From positions 1 through 64,000 of the forward strand of contig NZ_JAQYWB010000007.1 in the NCBI RefSeq assembly GCF_030145185.1: a DNA stretch of 64,000 nucleotides. Reading direction: 5' to 3'. The DNA comes from Desulfoluna sp. (lineage in GTDB: Bacteria > Desulfobacterota > Desulfobacteria > Desulfobacterales > Desulfolunaceae). The notes beneath the pieces are model-generated. The model made no database searches. It saw nothing but the letters and a program-made list of their open reading frames with translations, and was not told the origin of the DNA. The translations under genes were made by a program, and so were the position numbers. Positions 44,821-53,775 of the stretch are shown here, one piece after another (within the stretch, counting starts at the first letter, position 1; the number at the start of each line of letters is the position of its first letter).

Positions 44821-47800
44821 ATGCAACGAGCACTCAGTCTATTTATCGTAGCTGTTCTTTTCATCACTCAAGGTTGTATGTCAAGCCGCATGAATTTGAC
44901 CTCAATTAATAGTAGCAGAACAGACACCCCAAGTATGTCACTGCTTATTGAAGAAGGCTTAAACTCCGGGTGGAAGCACCATACAAGCCATGATGGTAGC
45001 TTGATAGCTGTCTACAATGGTAAAGATATAGTTATTAAATCAATATCAACCGGAAAGACAATTAAGCGCCTTAAAATAGACACCTATTTATTTGCGTTCG
45101 CATCGGCAGCAAATTTTTTCTATGTGAAAGAAAAAGGCAAACTACATGTCTGGAATATTAATGATGGCTGGAAGCACAGCTCCTTTAAAATACCTAAAAA
45201 TATAGTCGCTAAATTTTACGTCAGCCCTTCTGGACAGAAGGTATTCGTAAAATCATGGAGCAAAAATGCAACGGCCTATATTTATTCCATAGATGGTAAG
45301 AAACTGAGTAGTTTTCCTTTCTTGTATAAGAAGAATGAACTAACAGAAAGGGTTGTGTTCTCCGGTGAGAATGAGCTGTTGACAACCTATAAATATAGAT
45401 TGCTTAGAGTGACATTTGGGGCAAACCGTCACTCCATACGAATTGTTTATAATGGAAAGTCTAAAGCGAGGTTTAAGGACTTTGATAAACAATTCTACAG
45501 TAACGGCGAAGTTAAGGGGATTAGCCGGAACGGGAAATATTTTGCAACAGGTTACATTGATCCACATAAAAATGTGAATATGAAAGGAGAGACAACAACC
45601 ATTAAGATAAGAAGGTGTCGTGATGCCAGGGTTGTACGCCGTTTTACCGTGAATAAAAATTATGATGAGCGTCCTTCTCAAAATTCAGCCATATCCATCT
45701 CCAATAATGGCCGGTATATCGCAGCCAGCGTGAATGGGATACCGACAATCTTTCACAATAAAACCGTTAAAAAGTTCAAAGATCACAGAGGTGGAGATAT
45801 TGAATTTATTGAAGGTCTGTCACTGGCACTGGTGATCCCGGATAAAGGGGCATCGATACCATCGGTACTGTACGATATAGATAACGAGTTTGTTGTTACT
45901 GAATTCAGTCCCGGGCAGCGTCACGTTAAACGGCTGGTTTTTAATGATAAAACCAGTGATCTGTTTATGGATGGTTATCGGGTTAACCTGTCAACCGGTG
46001 CTTATATTCCATACCCATATAAAGATGGGCAGATTATAGTCAACAGCCTTGGAGAAAGCCTCTCGGTTACCACACGTGGTGAAATCTATAAATTAAATAA
46101 CTTATCGTGGAAGCGTGTTTATGCATTAAATAAGAATCATATATATAAAGGGTTAGGGGATAAGTTTTTCGATTCTCTTGAATTTCACTATGAGGTATCT
46201 GGTGATAAAAATACCTTGGTCGCCATATCATCCATCGGGGACATGTTTGTTATTGACCTAAGGAATTTGATAGTAAAAGAAGGGCTGCCAAGATTTTCAT
46301 CACCATATCAATATACAGACCTTGCTTACTATCGTCGAGTTGATGGGCGGTTGGGGCGCTACGTTTTCAATGAAAACGGATCTTTTATTGGGTTTAAAGA
46401 CTATCCTGGGACCTCAGCCTTACTTCAGAAGTACAAAGACTATTTAAAGACAACATTTAATCCTCTGAAACATGGTTTAAATTCCAATTCGCGTGTTGCG
46501 GCCCTGTCTCCCAACGGCCGTTACCTGGCGGTCTCTGAATCGGTAACCGGCCATCAGCCCGCAAATGCCATTCGTGTTTTTGATTTGAAATTTAACAAAG
46601 TTATGGCCTCTTTTGATGCACAAGAATTTGACTTTAAATCAAATAGGAGCATGCTGGTTGATTATCTGGAATTTACCCCAGATGGAGAATGCCTCGTTGC
46701 TGTCTCCCAGGGGGGGACACTCTACAAAAAAAAGGGACAGCCGCAAGTTTGCAATGATATTAAGGTTTGGCGAGTCTCCAATGGTGATGTTGTTTATACC
46801 CCCCGGGGAAAGATGGGGGTCCCCCTCTTTGGTTTGGTTGTCTCCCTTGACTCTAAACAGGTCGCTGTGCGTGGAGAATCTGGCGGACTAAGAGTCCTTG
46901 ACCTCAACTCAAAAAGGGTTGAAGTGTTTAACGGAGTCGACTTGAGAGGGGTTACAGCCCTGAAGGCAACCCGCAGTGGGTTTGTTGTCGGTTTATCGGA
47001 TGGGTCTTTCTATGATGTGAATAGCAACAGGCATGTGCATGGCTACTTCAAAGAAAAGATCACTGACATCATCGATTTGGGTGATCGTTTGGCTATTTCA
47101 AGTGATGATGGCTCTGTCAAAGTCTTTGATGCCGGACCAATGAAGTACCTGTACAGCGTTGTCTCTCTTTTAAAAGACAACTACTTGATTGCAAACAGTG
47201 ACAACTATTACATCTCTTCACCGGAAGCCAGTAAGTATGTCCGCTTTAAAGAGGACGATACGTTCTATTCATTTGAAGATTATGACTTAACGCGCAACCG
47301 GCCAGATCGAGTTTTGAATACGATAGGCTTAACCTCTCCTGGGGTTATTGATTTTTATCAAAAATTACATAAGCGAAGAAATCAGCTTTATAATCAGGGC
47401 AATCTATCCGCAGAGTCGGGAAGTGATCTGACACAAACGCGTCCCGAAATTGATATTACCCATGAGGTTCCGTTTGTTGTCAACACGAGCAAGTTAAATT
47501 TGACGTTTGATTATGATGGGCATGGTGTTGGAATCGCAGCTGTTCACGCCCGCGTAAATGGGGTCCCACTGTTTGGGGCAACGGGGAAAAAGATCTCGGT
47601 AAGTGCAGCATCACAGAATAAAATGTCAGTGCCATTGGTTTTTGGCCGTAACAAAATTGATCTGTTTGCCATCGACAACAAGGGTGTGCAGTCAAAAAAA
47701 TCAACGGTATTTACCAATAACATCCGAGAGCAGGTCACAAATCTGTATGTTGTGAGTATTGGTGTTTCTGACTACACTGATAACAGACTCGACTTAAAGT

Positions 47801-48567
47801 ATGCAGCAAAGGATGCTCACGATGTTGCCTCGTCACTGCTTCGCCAATATGATCAGAAAACAATCAACAAAGCTTATAAATTGGTCATCACCGATAAAAG
47901 GGCGACAAAGAAAAATATTCTTACCAAAACCCGTTCATTCCTGGCTAAGGCGAAGTTCAATGATATTGTCGTGCTGTTCCTGGCTGGGCATGGCTTTAGT
48001 GAAAACGGCCAGTATTTCTTTGCTTGTAATGACATCAACATAGATAAAGTTGTTGAATCGGGGCTTCCATTCGACACCTTGGATGCGCTACTAAGCAGTA
48101 TTACCCCCAACAGAAAGCTCATGTTATTTGATACCTGCTTTAGTGGCCAGGAAGATCTCTATAACTCGGCAGAATCAAAGCGGCTGTTAAGCAGCAATGT
48201 GCGTTCCAGAAGTATTCCGATCAGTCGGGGATTAACGCTTAAAAAGGGGCCTTCGATACGATCTGAGATTGTAGAACGATTGGCATTTAATAACCTGAGT
48301 CAGGGCTCTGGCGCCATTGTGTTATCCAGTTCGGGTCAGCAGGAATTCAGTTATGAAGATGGCACTTACAAAAATGGTATCTTTACCTATTCACTACTCA
48401 AATCATTGAGTGATAAAGCATCGGATTTGGATGGAGATGGAAGCCTTTCCATTAGAGAAATCGAAACGTATATTTCGAATAAAGTTGAAGAGTTAACCTC
48501 AGGGCAACAACAGCCTAATATTCGTAATGAAAATGTGAATATGAATTTTGAGTTGGTTTCGCAATAG
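44821..48567 (+). CDS. lipoprotein with beta-propeller-like region and C-terminal caspase (C14) domain
   Basis: A 1248-residue protein. The start at 44821 follows GAGG and gives a lipoprotein signal, FIVAVLFITQGC (lipidated C19, Met at +2). Residues about 45-830 contain recurrent WD40-like blades with motifs such as SPSGQKVFV, ALSPNGRYLAVSE, FTPDGECLVAV and VSLDSKQVAVRG ending in KVWRV/RVFDL strands. After a linker with an Ig-like stretch (HEVPFVVNTSKLNLTF), the C-terminal caspase fold follows: VVSIGVSDY, catalytic histidine in LAGHGF (H1057) and cysteine in DTCFSG (C1106), then a late SSSGQQEFSYED...GIFTYSLL block typical of C14. It would be a membrane-anchored periplasmic or surface protease. 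The gene is AT-rich and isolated, ending in a strong terminator. Confidence 0.85.
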   Translation: MQRALSLFIVAVLFITQGCMSSRMNLTSINSSRTDTPSMSLLIEEGLNSGWKHHTSHDGSLIAVYNGKDIVIKSISTGKTIKRLKIDTYLFAFASAANFFYVKEKGKLHVWNINDGWKHSSFKIPKNIVAKFYVSPSGQKVFVKSWSKNATAYIYSIDGKKLSSFPFLYKKNELTERVVFSGENELLTTYKYRLLRVTFGANRHSIRIVYNGKSKARFKDFDKQFYSNGEVKGISRNGKYFATGYIDPHKNVNMKGETTTIKIRRCRDARVVRRFTVNKNYDERPSQNSAISISNNGRYIAASVNGIPTIFHNKTVKKFKDHRGGDIEFIEGLSLALVIPDKGASIPSVLYDIDNEFVVTEFSPGQRHVKRLVFNDKTSDLFMDGYRVNLSTGAYIPYPYKDGQIIVNSLGESLSVTTRGEIYKLNNLSWKRVYALNKNHIYKGLGDKFFDSLEFHYEVSGDKNTLVAISSIGDMFVIDLRNLIVKEGLPRFSSPYQYTDLAYYRRVDGRLGRYVFNENGSFIGFKDYPGTSALLQKYKDYLKTTFNPLKHGLNSNSRVAALSPNGRYLAVSESVTGHQPANAIRVFDLKFNKVMASFDAQEFDFKSNRSMLVDYLEFTPDGECLVAVSQGGTLYKKKGQPQVCNDIKVWRVSNGDVVYTPRGKMGVPLFGLVVSLDSKQVAVRGESGGLRVLDLNSKRVEVFNGVDLRGVTALKATRSGFVVGLSDGSFYDVNSNRHVHGYFKEKITDIIDLGDRLAISSDDGSVKVFDAGPMKYLYSVVSLLKDNYLIANSDNYYISSPEASKYVRFKEDDTFYSFEDYDLTRNRPDRVLNTIGLTSPGVIDFYQKLHKRRNQLYNQGNLSAESGSDLTQTRPEIDITHEVPFVVNTSKLNLTFDYDGHGVGIAAVHARVNGVPLFGATGKKISVSAASQNKMSVPLVFGRNKIDLFAIDNKGVQSKKSTVFTNNIREQVTNLYVVSIGVSDYTDNRLDLKYAAKDAHDVASSLLRQYDQKTINKAYKLVITDKRATKKNILTKTRSFLAKAKFNDIVVLFLAGHGFSENGQYFFACNDINIDKVVESGLPFDTLDALLSSITPNRKLMLFDTCFSGQEDLYNSAESKRLLSSNVRSRSIPISRGLTLKKGPSIRSEIVERLAFNNLSQGSGAIVLSSSGQQEFSYEDGTYKNGIFTYSLLKSLSDKASDLDGDGSLSIREIETYISNKVEELTSGQQQPNIRNENVNMNFELVSQ

Positions 48568-48574
48568 ATAAAAA

Positions 48575-48606
48575 GAAAGGCAAATATTTTATATATTTGC
48601 CTTTCT
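48575..48606 (+). terminator. hairpin terminator after the caspase gene
   Basis: Perfect stem GAAAGGCAAATAT / ATATTTGCCTTTC with a 6-nt TTTATAT-type loop, eight bases after the stop. The following T-run is short (CTTTCTC), so efficiency is uncertain. Confidence 0.6.
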
Positions 48607-48700
48607 CAATGGTGCCTGTGGCCTCTCGTAAAAAGGGGAAAAATTGACCGGCCACGCAGCGCTGAACCTTTTGAATCGATTTTCAGAATAGCCTCTCCCT

Positions 48701-48745
48701 TAAAAAAAAAGAAAACAGGCGGACTCTGGGAAAGTCCGCCTGTTC
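48701..48745 (-). terminator. rho-independent terminator, minus strand
   Basis: Stem AACAGGCGGACT / AGTCCGCCTGTT; on the minus strand it is followed by TTTTCTTTTTTTTT. It would stop transcripts from the AGPS-like operon that escape the first terminator at 49127-49170. Confidence 0.75.
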
Positions 48746-48873
48746 TCTAAGGGGGGAATGCTGTTGATGAGGGGAATTACTTTAAGATGTAATATATGCG
48801 AAAAATGGAGACGCGTCTATGAAGTGAAAGGCTCAAATTTATGGGGGGTATTCCTGGGAAACGGGAAAAAGTG

Positions 48874-48964
48874 GGTGAATGGTGAGTAGGGAATAGTGAG
48901 TGGTGAATAGTGAGTGGTGAATGGTGAGTAGGGCATAGGGAGTAGGGCATAGGGAGTAGGGAAG
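48874..48964 (+). repeat. heptamer tandem array H4 (13 units)
   Basis: Thirteen 7-bp units in one register (GGTGAAT, GGTGAGT, AGTGAGT, AGGGCAT, AGGGAGT), alternating in pairs. It shares unit types with H3 on the complementary strand. No gene lies in 48568-49171. Confidence 0.95.
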
Positions 48965-49040
48965 GGGGGGGCATTTTGTGCTGAAAAGTACAAAAGGGCC
49001 GACCCATCAGCGGATGTGGTCGCCCTGAGGAACGAAGGGC

Positions 49041-49090
49041 GGGAGCATTCGCAACCTGCTTTCAAGGTGGCACACCTTGCCGCCGGAGGC
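49041..49090 (+). repeat. family B core fragment
   Basis: GCATTCGCAACCTGCTTTCA, then the CAAGGTGGCACACCTTG palindrome and GCCGCCGGAGGC, as in B1/B2. The terminal repeats are missing. Confidence 0.65.
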
Positions 49091-49126
49091 ACGTTTTTGC
49101 CCCGAACTTTAACCATAGAAGAGATA

Positions 49127-49170
49127 AAAACCGCCTCCCGGGTGTGGTGTTACCCGGAGAGGCGGTTTTT
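49127..49170 (-). terminator. terminator of the FGGY kinase / AGPS-like operon
   Basis: Stem ACCGCCTCCCGGGT / ACCCGGAGAGGCGGT with an 8-nt loop. T-runs flank both sides, so it can act in both directions. It lies directly beyond the stop of the AGPS-like gene. Confidence 0.8.
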
Positions 49171-49171
49171 T

Positions 49172-50884
49172 TTACGAATCGATGGGCTCATCGAGTCCCA
49201 GGGTGCCGCCGGGATTCATGATGTTGTGGGGGTCGAAGTGTTTTTTAAGGGCTTTTAATGTGTTCATTTGGCCTTTGCCCAGGTGTTTCTCCATGAAGGG
49301 CGCCATCATGCGCCCCACGCCGTGGTGGTGGGAGAGGGTCCCGCCGTTGGCTTCGATGCTGTCGATGACGCCGCGTTGAAAAGTGACGAATTCTTCGCGG
49401 GTTTCAAATTTACCGATGAAGATGAAGTAAAGATTGGTTCCCTGGGGATAGATGTGGGAGCAGTGGGTCATGCAGAGGGTGTCGGGGCGTTTTTTTATGT
49501 AGTGCCGGACGCCCATGTGGACCTGGTGGAGGTTGTCCCATTTGACGCCGGTCTCCAGGGTGTCGATGACCACGCCGTAGTCGTTAAAATCTTCTCGCAT
49601 ATAGGGGTCGTTGAAACGGCCATGCTGCCAGAGCTTGACGGGGTAGCCGGTGAGGCTCATGGCGCCGTTGGCCTTTGCGATGCGATGGACGTTTTTACGG
49701 ACGTTTTTGGAGAAGCCTTTTTCGCCCTCGGTGTGTCCGAGGAGGAGGCAGCGCTGCTCGGATTTGTAGCCCTTTAAGCCCATCAGGGTGTCGAGAAGGG
49801 TCCCTTCGATGCCGTGTTGTTTGAGGCCGATGGTGGTCTCTTCGGGGTCGGAGATGCGGAAGACCGAGGGCATGCCGCATTCGGCCTGGGAGATTTCCCG
49901 GGTGGCGTTGACTGCGTCCTGCCAGGTCGGAAAGATAAAACTGAATCGCCTGCGGGTCTTCGGGGTGTTGCGGAAGACCTTGAGGGTGGCCCGGGTGAGG
50001 ACCCCGTAGGCGCCTTCACTTCCTTTCAGGATGTCGTTGACCATGGGGCCGGTGGCGGTGCCGGGAAAATCGAGGGTGGTCACCTTACCTGTCGGGGTGA
50101 CGCAGGTCTGGCCGAGGACGAGGTCCACGGCGTCGCCGTAGTAGGAGGACTGCTGGCCTGAGCCTTTGGCTGCGATCCAGCCGCCCACGGTGGAGAACTC
50201 GAAGGACTGGGGAAAGTGGCCGCAGGTGTATGAGTGCCGGGTGTTGAAGGTGTTGGGGGCGTTGTTGAGGAGGCTTTCTAAGGCTGGCCCCATGATGCCG
50301 CACTCCACGGTGATGGTCTGGTTGGTTTCGTTAAACTCCACCACGCGGGTCATGTGGGTGGCCATGACCAGGGTGACACCGCCCTTGCCGGGTGTGAGCC
50401 CTAAGGTGACGGAGCTGCCGCCTCCGAAGACGTGCAGGGGAATTTTTCGATCATGGCAGAGGGCCACGATTCGGGAGATCTCTTCTTCGGTGCGGGGGTG
50501 AATGATGAGGTCGGCGAGCTTGTCCGGCTTGCCGTCTCTCAATGCGTAAATCTCCTCCATGGTTTTGCCGGTGGAATATTTGACGCGGTCGTAATCGCTT
50601 GCCGAGATATTTTCTGCACCGGAGATCGCTGTCAGGGCTTCGACGGCCTCTGAATCGATGACAGGGGCGTGGTTTTTAAGTGTGACGGGGTCGTCTCCGG
50701 TGCCCACCGGAGCGCTGAATGCCTCGTCGGTAAGGCCGAAGGTCTCTTTAAGCAGGGCATACAATTTGGTGTTGGGGTGTTTGAATCCGTCGGGTGCCCC
50801 CCACTTGAAAATGGAGCGCCAGCTTCCGGGTTCGGGGGGGGTGGTTCGCCATTGGGGCTCAAAGGTTTTCTTTTTTTGTTTCAT
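49172..50884 (-). CDS. alkylglycerone-phosphate-synthase-like FAD-binding oxidase
   Basis: A 570-residue flavoprotein of the PCMH/VAO type. The FAD domain includes PLHVFGGGSSVTLGLTPGKG and FEFSTVGGWIAAKGSGQQSS, and the C-terminal cap ends with the histidine-rich loop LSHHHGVGRMMAPF that is highly characteristic of alkyldihydroxyacetonephosphate synthase (AGPS), the enzyme that replaces the acyl group of acyl-DHAP with an alkyl ether. In bacteria, AGPS-like genes are tied to ether-lipid synthesis, but related flavoproteins oxidise other alcohols. The start at 50884 follows AAAGGAG. The FGGY kinase gene ends 13 bp upstream, so the two form one operon. Confidence 0.82.
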   Translation of the reverse strand: MKQKKKTFEPQWRTTPPEPGSWRSIFKWGAPDGFKHPNTKLYALLKETFGLTDEAFSAPVGTGDDPVTLKNHAPVIDSEAVEALTAISGAENISASDYDRVKYSTGKTMEEIYALRDGKPDKLADLIIHPRTEEEISRIVALCHDRKIPLHVFGGGSSVTLGLTPGKGGVTLVMATHMTRVVEFNETNQTITVECGIMGPALESLLNNAPNTFNTRHSYTCGHFPQSFEFSTVGGWIAAKGSGQQSSYYGDAVDLVLGQTCVTPTGKVTTLDFPGTATGPMVNDILKGSEGAYGVLTRATLKVFRNTPKTRRRFSFIFPTWQDAVNATREISQAECGMPSVFRISDPEETTIGLKQHGIEGTLLDTLMGLKGYKSEQRCLLLGHTEGEKGFSKNVRKNVHRIAKANGAMSLTGYPVKLWQHGRFNDPYMREDFNDYGVVIDTLETGVKWDNLHQVHMGVRHYIKKRPDTLCMTHCSHIYPQGTNLYFIFIGKFETREEFVTFQRGVIDSIEANGGTLSHHHGVGRMMAPFMEKHLGKGQMNTLKALKKHFDPHNIMNPGGTLGLDEPIDS

Positions 50885-50897
50885 TGGAAGGGCTCCT

Positions 50898-52445
50898 TTA
50901 TTCGGGGTATCCGGTGATATCCCGGATCTCTTTGTAGATGGGGTCCAGGCGTGGGTAGATGCGCTTATAGACCCGTTGGTATAATTTATTGTAAAGGGCT
51001 GCGCGGTCGGGGCTCGGCTCAAAGGTCGTGTCGTAGTGGACCATGGTGTCGATGGCGGTTTGAAAGTCTGCGTGGAGTCCAAGACCCACAGCGGTGACGA
51101 TGGCGGCCCCCAGCCCAGATGTTTCCGTGGTTTTTCCCCGGACCAGGGGGCGGTTGAAGATATCGGCCGAGATCTGGCAGATCTGGTCACTTCGAGAGGC
51201 CCCACCGGAGACGGCGAGGCGCTTTACAGGTATTTTTGTCTTTTTTTCAAGTCGTTCCAGACCTTCCAGCAGAGCGTATCCCAGCCCTTCAATCACCGCT
51301 TTATACACATGCTCTTTTTTGTGAACATCACCGAACCCAATCATGGCTCCCTTGGCGTTGGGATGCTCAAGGCCCGGCCCCCAATAGGGCTGAACCATGA
51401 GCCCCATGGCACCGGGGGGGGCGTTCTCCAGGAGGCGGTCCATCTCGGCTTCCGGGGCAATCCCCTTTTCTTCGGCGCGTTCCACCTCTTTGTGGGAAAA
51501 CTCATTTTTAAACCAGGTGATCATCCAGTAACCCCTGAAGATTTCAATCTCCGGGTTCCAGTGGCCGGGGATGGGGGCCGGGTAGGCGGGCATGAAGCGC
51601 AGGGGCTCAAAATAGCGGGTGGTGCTGAGCTGAACCGTGGCGGTGGTGCCAAAGCTGAGGCTGGCCATTTGTTCATCGAGGACGCCCATGCCGAGGGTTT
51701 CGCATCCTTTGTCCGACCCGCAGGCTACGACGGGCAGGCCTTCGGCAAGGCCCGTGTCCATGGCGGCCTTGCGGGTGATGTGTCCCAGCACCTCGCCGGG
51801 AGCCACGATTTCGGGGAGTTTCTCCCTTTCTATGGGAAAAAGAAGCGAGGAGGGCTCGAAACGGGACGCCCAGCATCTTTTTTTGTAATTGAAGGGGATG
51901 TGGCCGATCTGGGAGGCCGAGGAGTCTGCGAATCGTCCGGTGAGCCGGTGGTTGAGAAATCCGGAAACCTGGAGATATTTATGGGTGTTTTCCCAGATGT
52001 CGGGCTGATTCTGTCGGATCCAGTTTGCTTTGCCCTCTTTTTGAACCTTGGTCAGGATGGACCCCACGCCGATGGCGTTGAGGATGGGACCTAAGGGAAA
52101 GGGGGGGGTGAATACAGGGGCTGCTTTTCTCTGGTCCAGCCAGGTGATGGCCGGGCGCAGGGGAGTGCCGTTTTCATCGACATTGATCATGGTGGCCCGC
52201 TGGGTGGTGATGCCCACCCCTTGAATGGCGGCCATGTGATCGGGGCAGCGTTTCTGGAGCGCCTGGCATCCGTCCACCAGGCTGTCCCACAGCAGTTCCG
52301 GATTCTGTTCGGCCCAGCCTGGATTATCGCTGAAATAGGGGGTGTATTCCACCTGCTCGCTGTCCAGAAGGGTGCCGTCCCCGGAGAAGAGGAGGGCCCT
52401 CATGCTTTGGGTGCCGCAGTCGATAGAGAGGATCACAGGTTTCAT
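50898..52445 (-). CDS. FGGY-family carbohydrate/glycerol kinase
   Basis: A 515-residue sugar/polyol kinase. The N-terminal ATPase fold starts VILSIDCGTQSMRALLF; TTQRATMINVDENG and ITWLDQRK form the substrate side; LSFGTTATVQLS and AVSGGASRSDQICQISADI are the phosphate/adenosine motifs of the C-terminal domain. FGGY kinases phosphorylate glycerol, xylulose, erythritol and similar; the neighbouring GlpD-like and AGPS-like genes favour a triose or glycerol-type substrate, but this is inference. The start at 52445 follows AAAGGAG; an N-terminal extension to 52601 is not supported. Confidence 0.87.
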   Translation of the reverse strand: MKPVILSIDCGTQSMRALLFSGDGTLLDSEQVEYTPYFSDNPGWAEQNPELLWDSLVDGCQALQKRCPDHMAAIQGVGITTQRATMINVDENGTPLRPAITWLDQRKAAPVFTPPFPLGPILNAIGVGSILTKVQKEGKANWIRQNQPDIWENTHKYLQVSGFLNHRLTGRFADSSASQIGHIPFNYKKRCWASRFEPSSLLFPIEREKLPEIVAPGEVLGHITRKAAMDTGLAEGLPVVACGSDKGCETLGMGVLDEQMASLSFGTTATVQLSTTRYFEPLRFMPAYPAPIPGHWNPEIEIFRGYWMITWFKNEFSHKEVERAEEKGIAPEAEMDRLLENAPPGAMGLMVQPYWGPGLEHPNAKGAMIGFGDVHKKEHVYKAVIEGLGYALLEGLERLEKKTKIPVKRLAVSGGASRSDQICQISADIFNRPLVRGKTTETSGLGAAIVTAVGLGLHADFQTAIDTMVHYDTTFEPSPDRAALYNKLYQRVYKRIYPRLDPIYKEIRDITGYPE

Positions 52446-52565
52446 GGGGGCTCCTTTGGGGTTAGCTCCGTAAAAGGGTCGGTGTGGCTGCGATGCCACC
52501 CGATCTTTGCCATGGGGTCCGACTAAACTCAGGTGTATAAGGCTGTGAACAGTACAGAGATAGGC

Positions 52566-52817
52566 TAACCCGGATATTTCATGAGAAAACGACCATACCA
52601 AAGCAATAATACGTTATTACAGCGTGTTACCAAGAAAGATATAGACATTTCAAAAATACAAAATGTAATTCACCGTTTTCTACTCGCCTTTCTCACCCTT
52701 CGGGCGAGCCGAGTGCACCCATCTTCTGCGTTATCAGAGCTTTGAGGTAAACCACTACATCTGCAGCTCTGATGCCTTGAATATGGATGCACTCGACTCG
52801 TGAAATATCCGGGCTAA
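52566..52817 (-). repeat. family A element, copy A10 (long form, inverted)
   Basis: 252-bp long form with both ends intact (TAACCCGGATATTTCATGAG; CTCGTGAAATATCCGGGCTA), lying between the divergent kinase operon and the FadR-type gene. Confidence 0.88.
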
Positions 52818-52874
52818 ACCTGTTTACGTTCAACGTACAATTATTTTTTACAGGGTAATCAGGCTGTTGATGCC

Positions 52875-52904
52875 TTGACACCGTTTTACGTATAGTGGTA
52901 TGAC
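52875..52904 (+). promoter_or_regulatory. sigma-70 promoter of the FadR-type gene
   Basis: A perfect -35 TTGACA (52875-52880), an 18-bp spacer, then TATGAC (52899-52904, five of six consensus bases). It overlaps the operator palindrome, as expected for autorepression. Confidence 0.6.
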
Positions 52905-52908
52905 CACT
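52894..52908. promoter_or_regulatory. palindromic operator for the FadR/GntR regulator
   Basis: AGTGGT-ATG-ACCACT, a perfect 6-bp inverted repeat with a 3-bp centre, matching the TGGTNNNACCA core recognised by FadR-subfamily GntR proteins. It covers the -10 region of the downstream gene, so binding should block transcription. Confidence 0.7.
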
Positions 52909-52957
52909 TATCAGATATTGACTTTGCTGCAAAGAAAAAAATGGAGGATATCAAGCG

Positions 52958-53653
52958 ATGAGTAGCAGTGCCAACCCTTTACGTCCCACGAAGTCCTTTG
53001 AGCACAAGCTCGTGAGTGCCATTTTGGATGGTACCTACCCTCCGGGGGCCAAATTGCCTGCAGAACGGGCGTTGGCCGTTGAAATGGGGGTGACCCGTCC
53101 GACGTTGCGGGAAACCCTGAAGCAGATGGAGGCTGAAGGGTGGATTACCATTGCCCACGGGAAACCCACCGTGGTGAATGATTATCTGAAGACGGGTGGG
53201 TTGGGGATTCTCTCCACCTTGACGCGTCACAAAGGCTTTGTATCCAAATCCTTTGTTTCTCATTTTCTTGAGCTGCGCTCTGCGCTCATGCCCCGGATGG
53301 CTATGTTTGCTGTCTGGGAGGAGAGGGATCCGTTGCTGGCATACCTGAGGGAAGCCGAGGCCCTTAAGGAGGATTCGTCTTCCTATGTGACGTATGACTG
53401 GGGGTTGCATCTGAGGTTGGCGGATCTCTCAGGGAATCCGTTTTATCGCATGATTTTAAATGATTTTGGGGAGATGTATCTTTCCATGGGGACGCTCTAT
53501 TTCGATGAGCCGGACCATCGCAGGGACTCAAAGCTCTATTATGGGGCCTTGCGGGAAGTGGTCGAAAATGGGGATTGTAAAGGGGCTTCGGAGTTGGTGC
53601 GGGAGACCATGGAAAATGCGTCTACGCTCTGGAGATCCATGGTCGGGGCGTAA
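52958..53653 (+). CDS. FadR-subfamily GntR transcriptional regulator
   Basis: A 231-residue regulator with an N-terminal winged HTH (KLPAERALAVEMGVTRPTLRETLKQMEAEGWI) and an all-helical effector domain like FadR (FVSHFLELRSALMPRMA...GLHLRLADLSGNPFYRMILNDF). E. coli FadR binds long-chain acyl-CoA; here acyl-CoA or a related lipid precursor is a plausible ligand. A fitting palindrome overlaps its own promoter. It sits between the kinase/AGPS operon and the GlpD-like gene and probably controls one or both. Its TAA stop (53651-53653) is the first three bases of repeat A11. Confidence 0.88.
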   Translation: MSSSANPLRPTKSFEHKLVSAILDGTYPPGAKLPAERALAVEMGVTRPTLRETLKQMEAEGWITIAHGKPTVVNDYLKTGGLGILSTLTRHKGFVSKSFVSHFLELRSALMPRMAMFAVWEERDPLLAYLREAEALKEDSSSYVTYDWGLHLRLADLSGNPFYRMILNDFGEMYLSMGTLYFDEPDHRRDSKLYYGALREVVENGDCKGASELVRETMENASTLWRSMVGA

Positions 53654-53770
53654 GCCCTGATATTTCACGAGTCGGTGTCGTTTTGAAATAATTGCATTTT
53701 CAGCAATAACCTATTGCAATAACCGTTTATTGCTTTGAATTGATCGTTTTCTCATGAAATATCCGGGTAA
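53651..53770 (+). repeat. family A element, copy A11 (short form)
   Basis: 120 bp: TAAGCCCTGATATTTCACGA ... TCTCATGAAATATCCGGGTA. No hairpin module. It fills the whole gap between the FadR-type stop and the GlpD-like start. Confidence 0.82.
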
Positions 53771-53775
53771 GGGTG

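Noticed and set aside
51036-52094. 352-codon plus-strand frame opposite the FGGY kinase gene.
   Set aside because: Antisense shadow of a clearly identified kinase; Gly/His/Phe-rich nonsense sequence.
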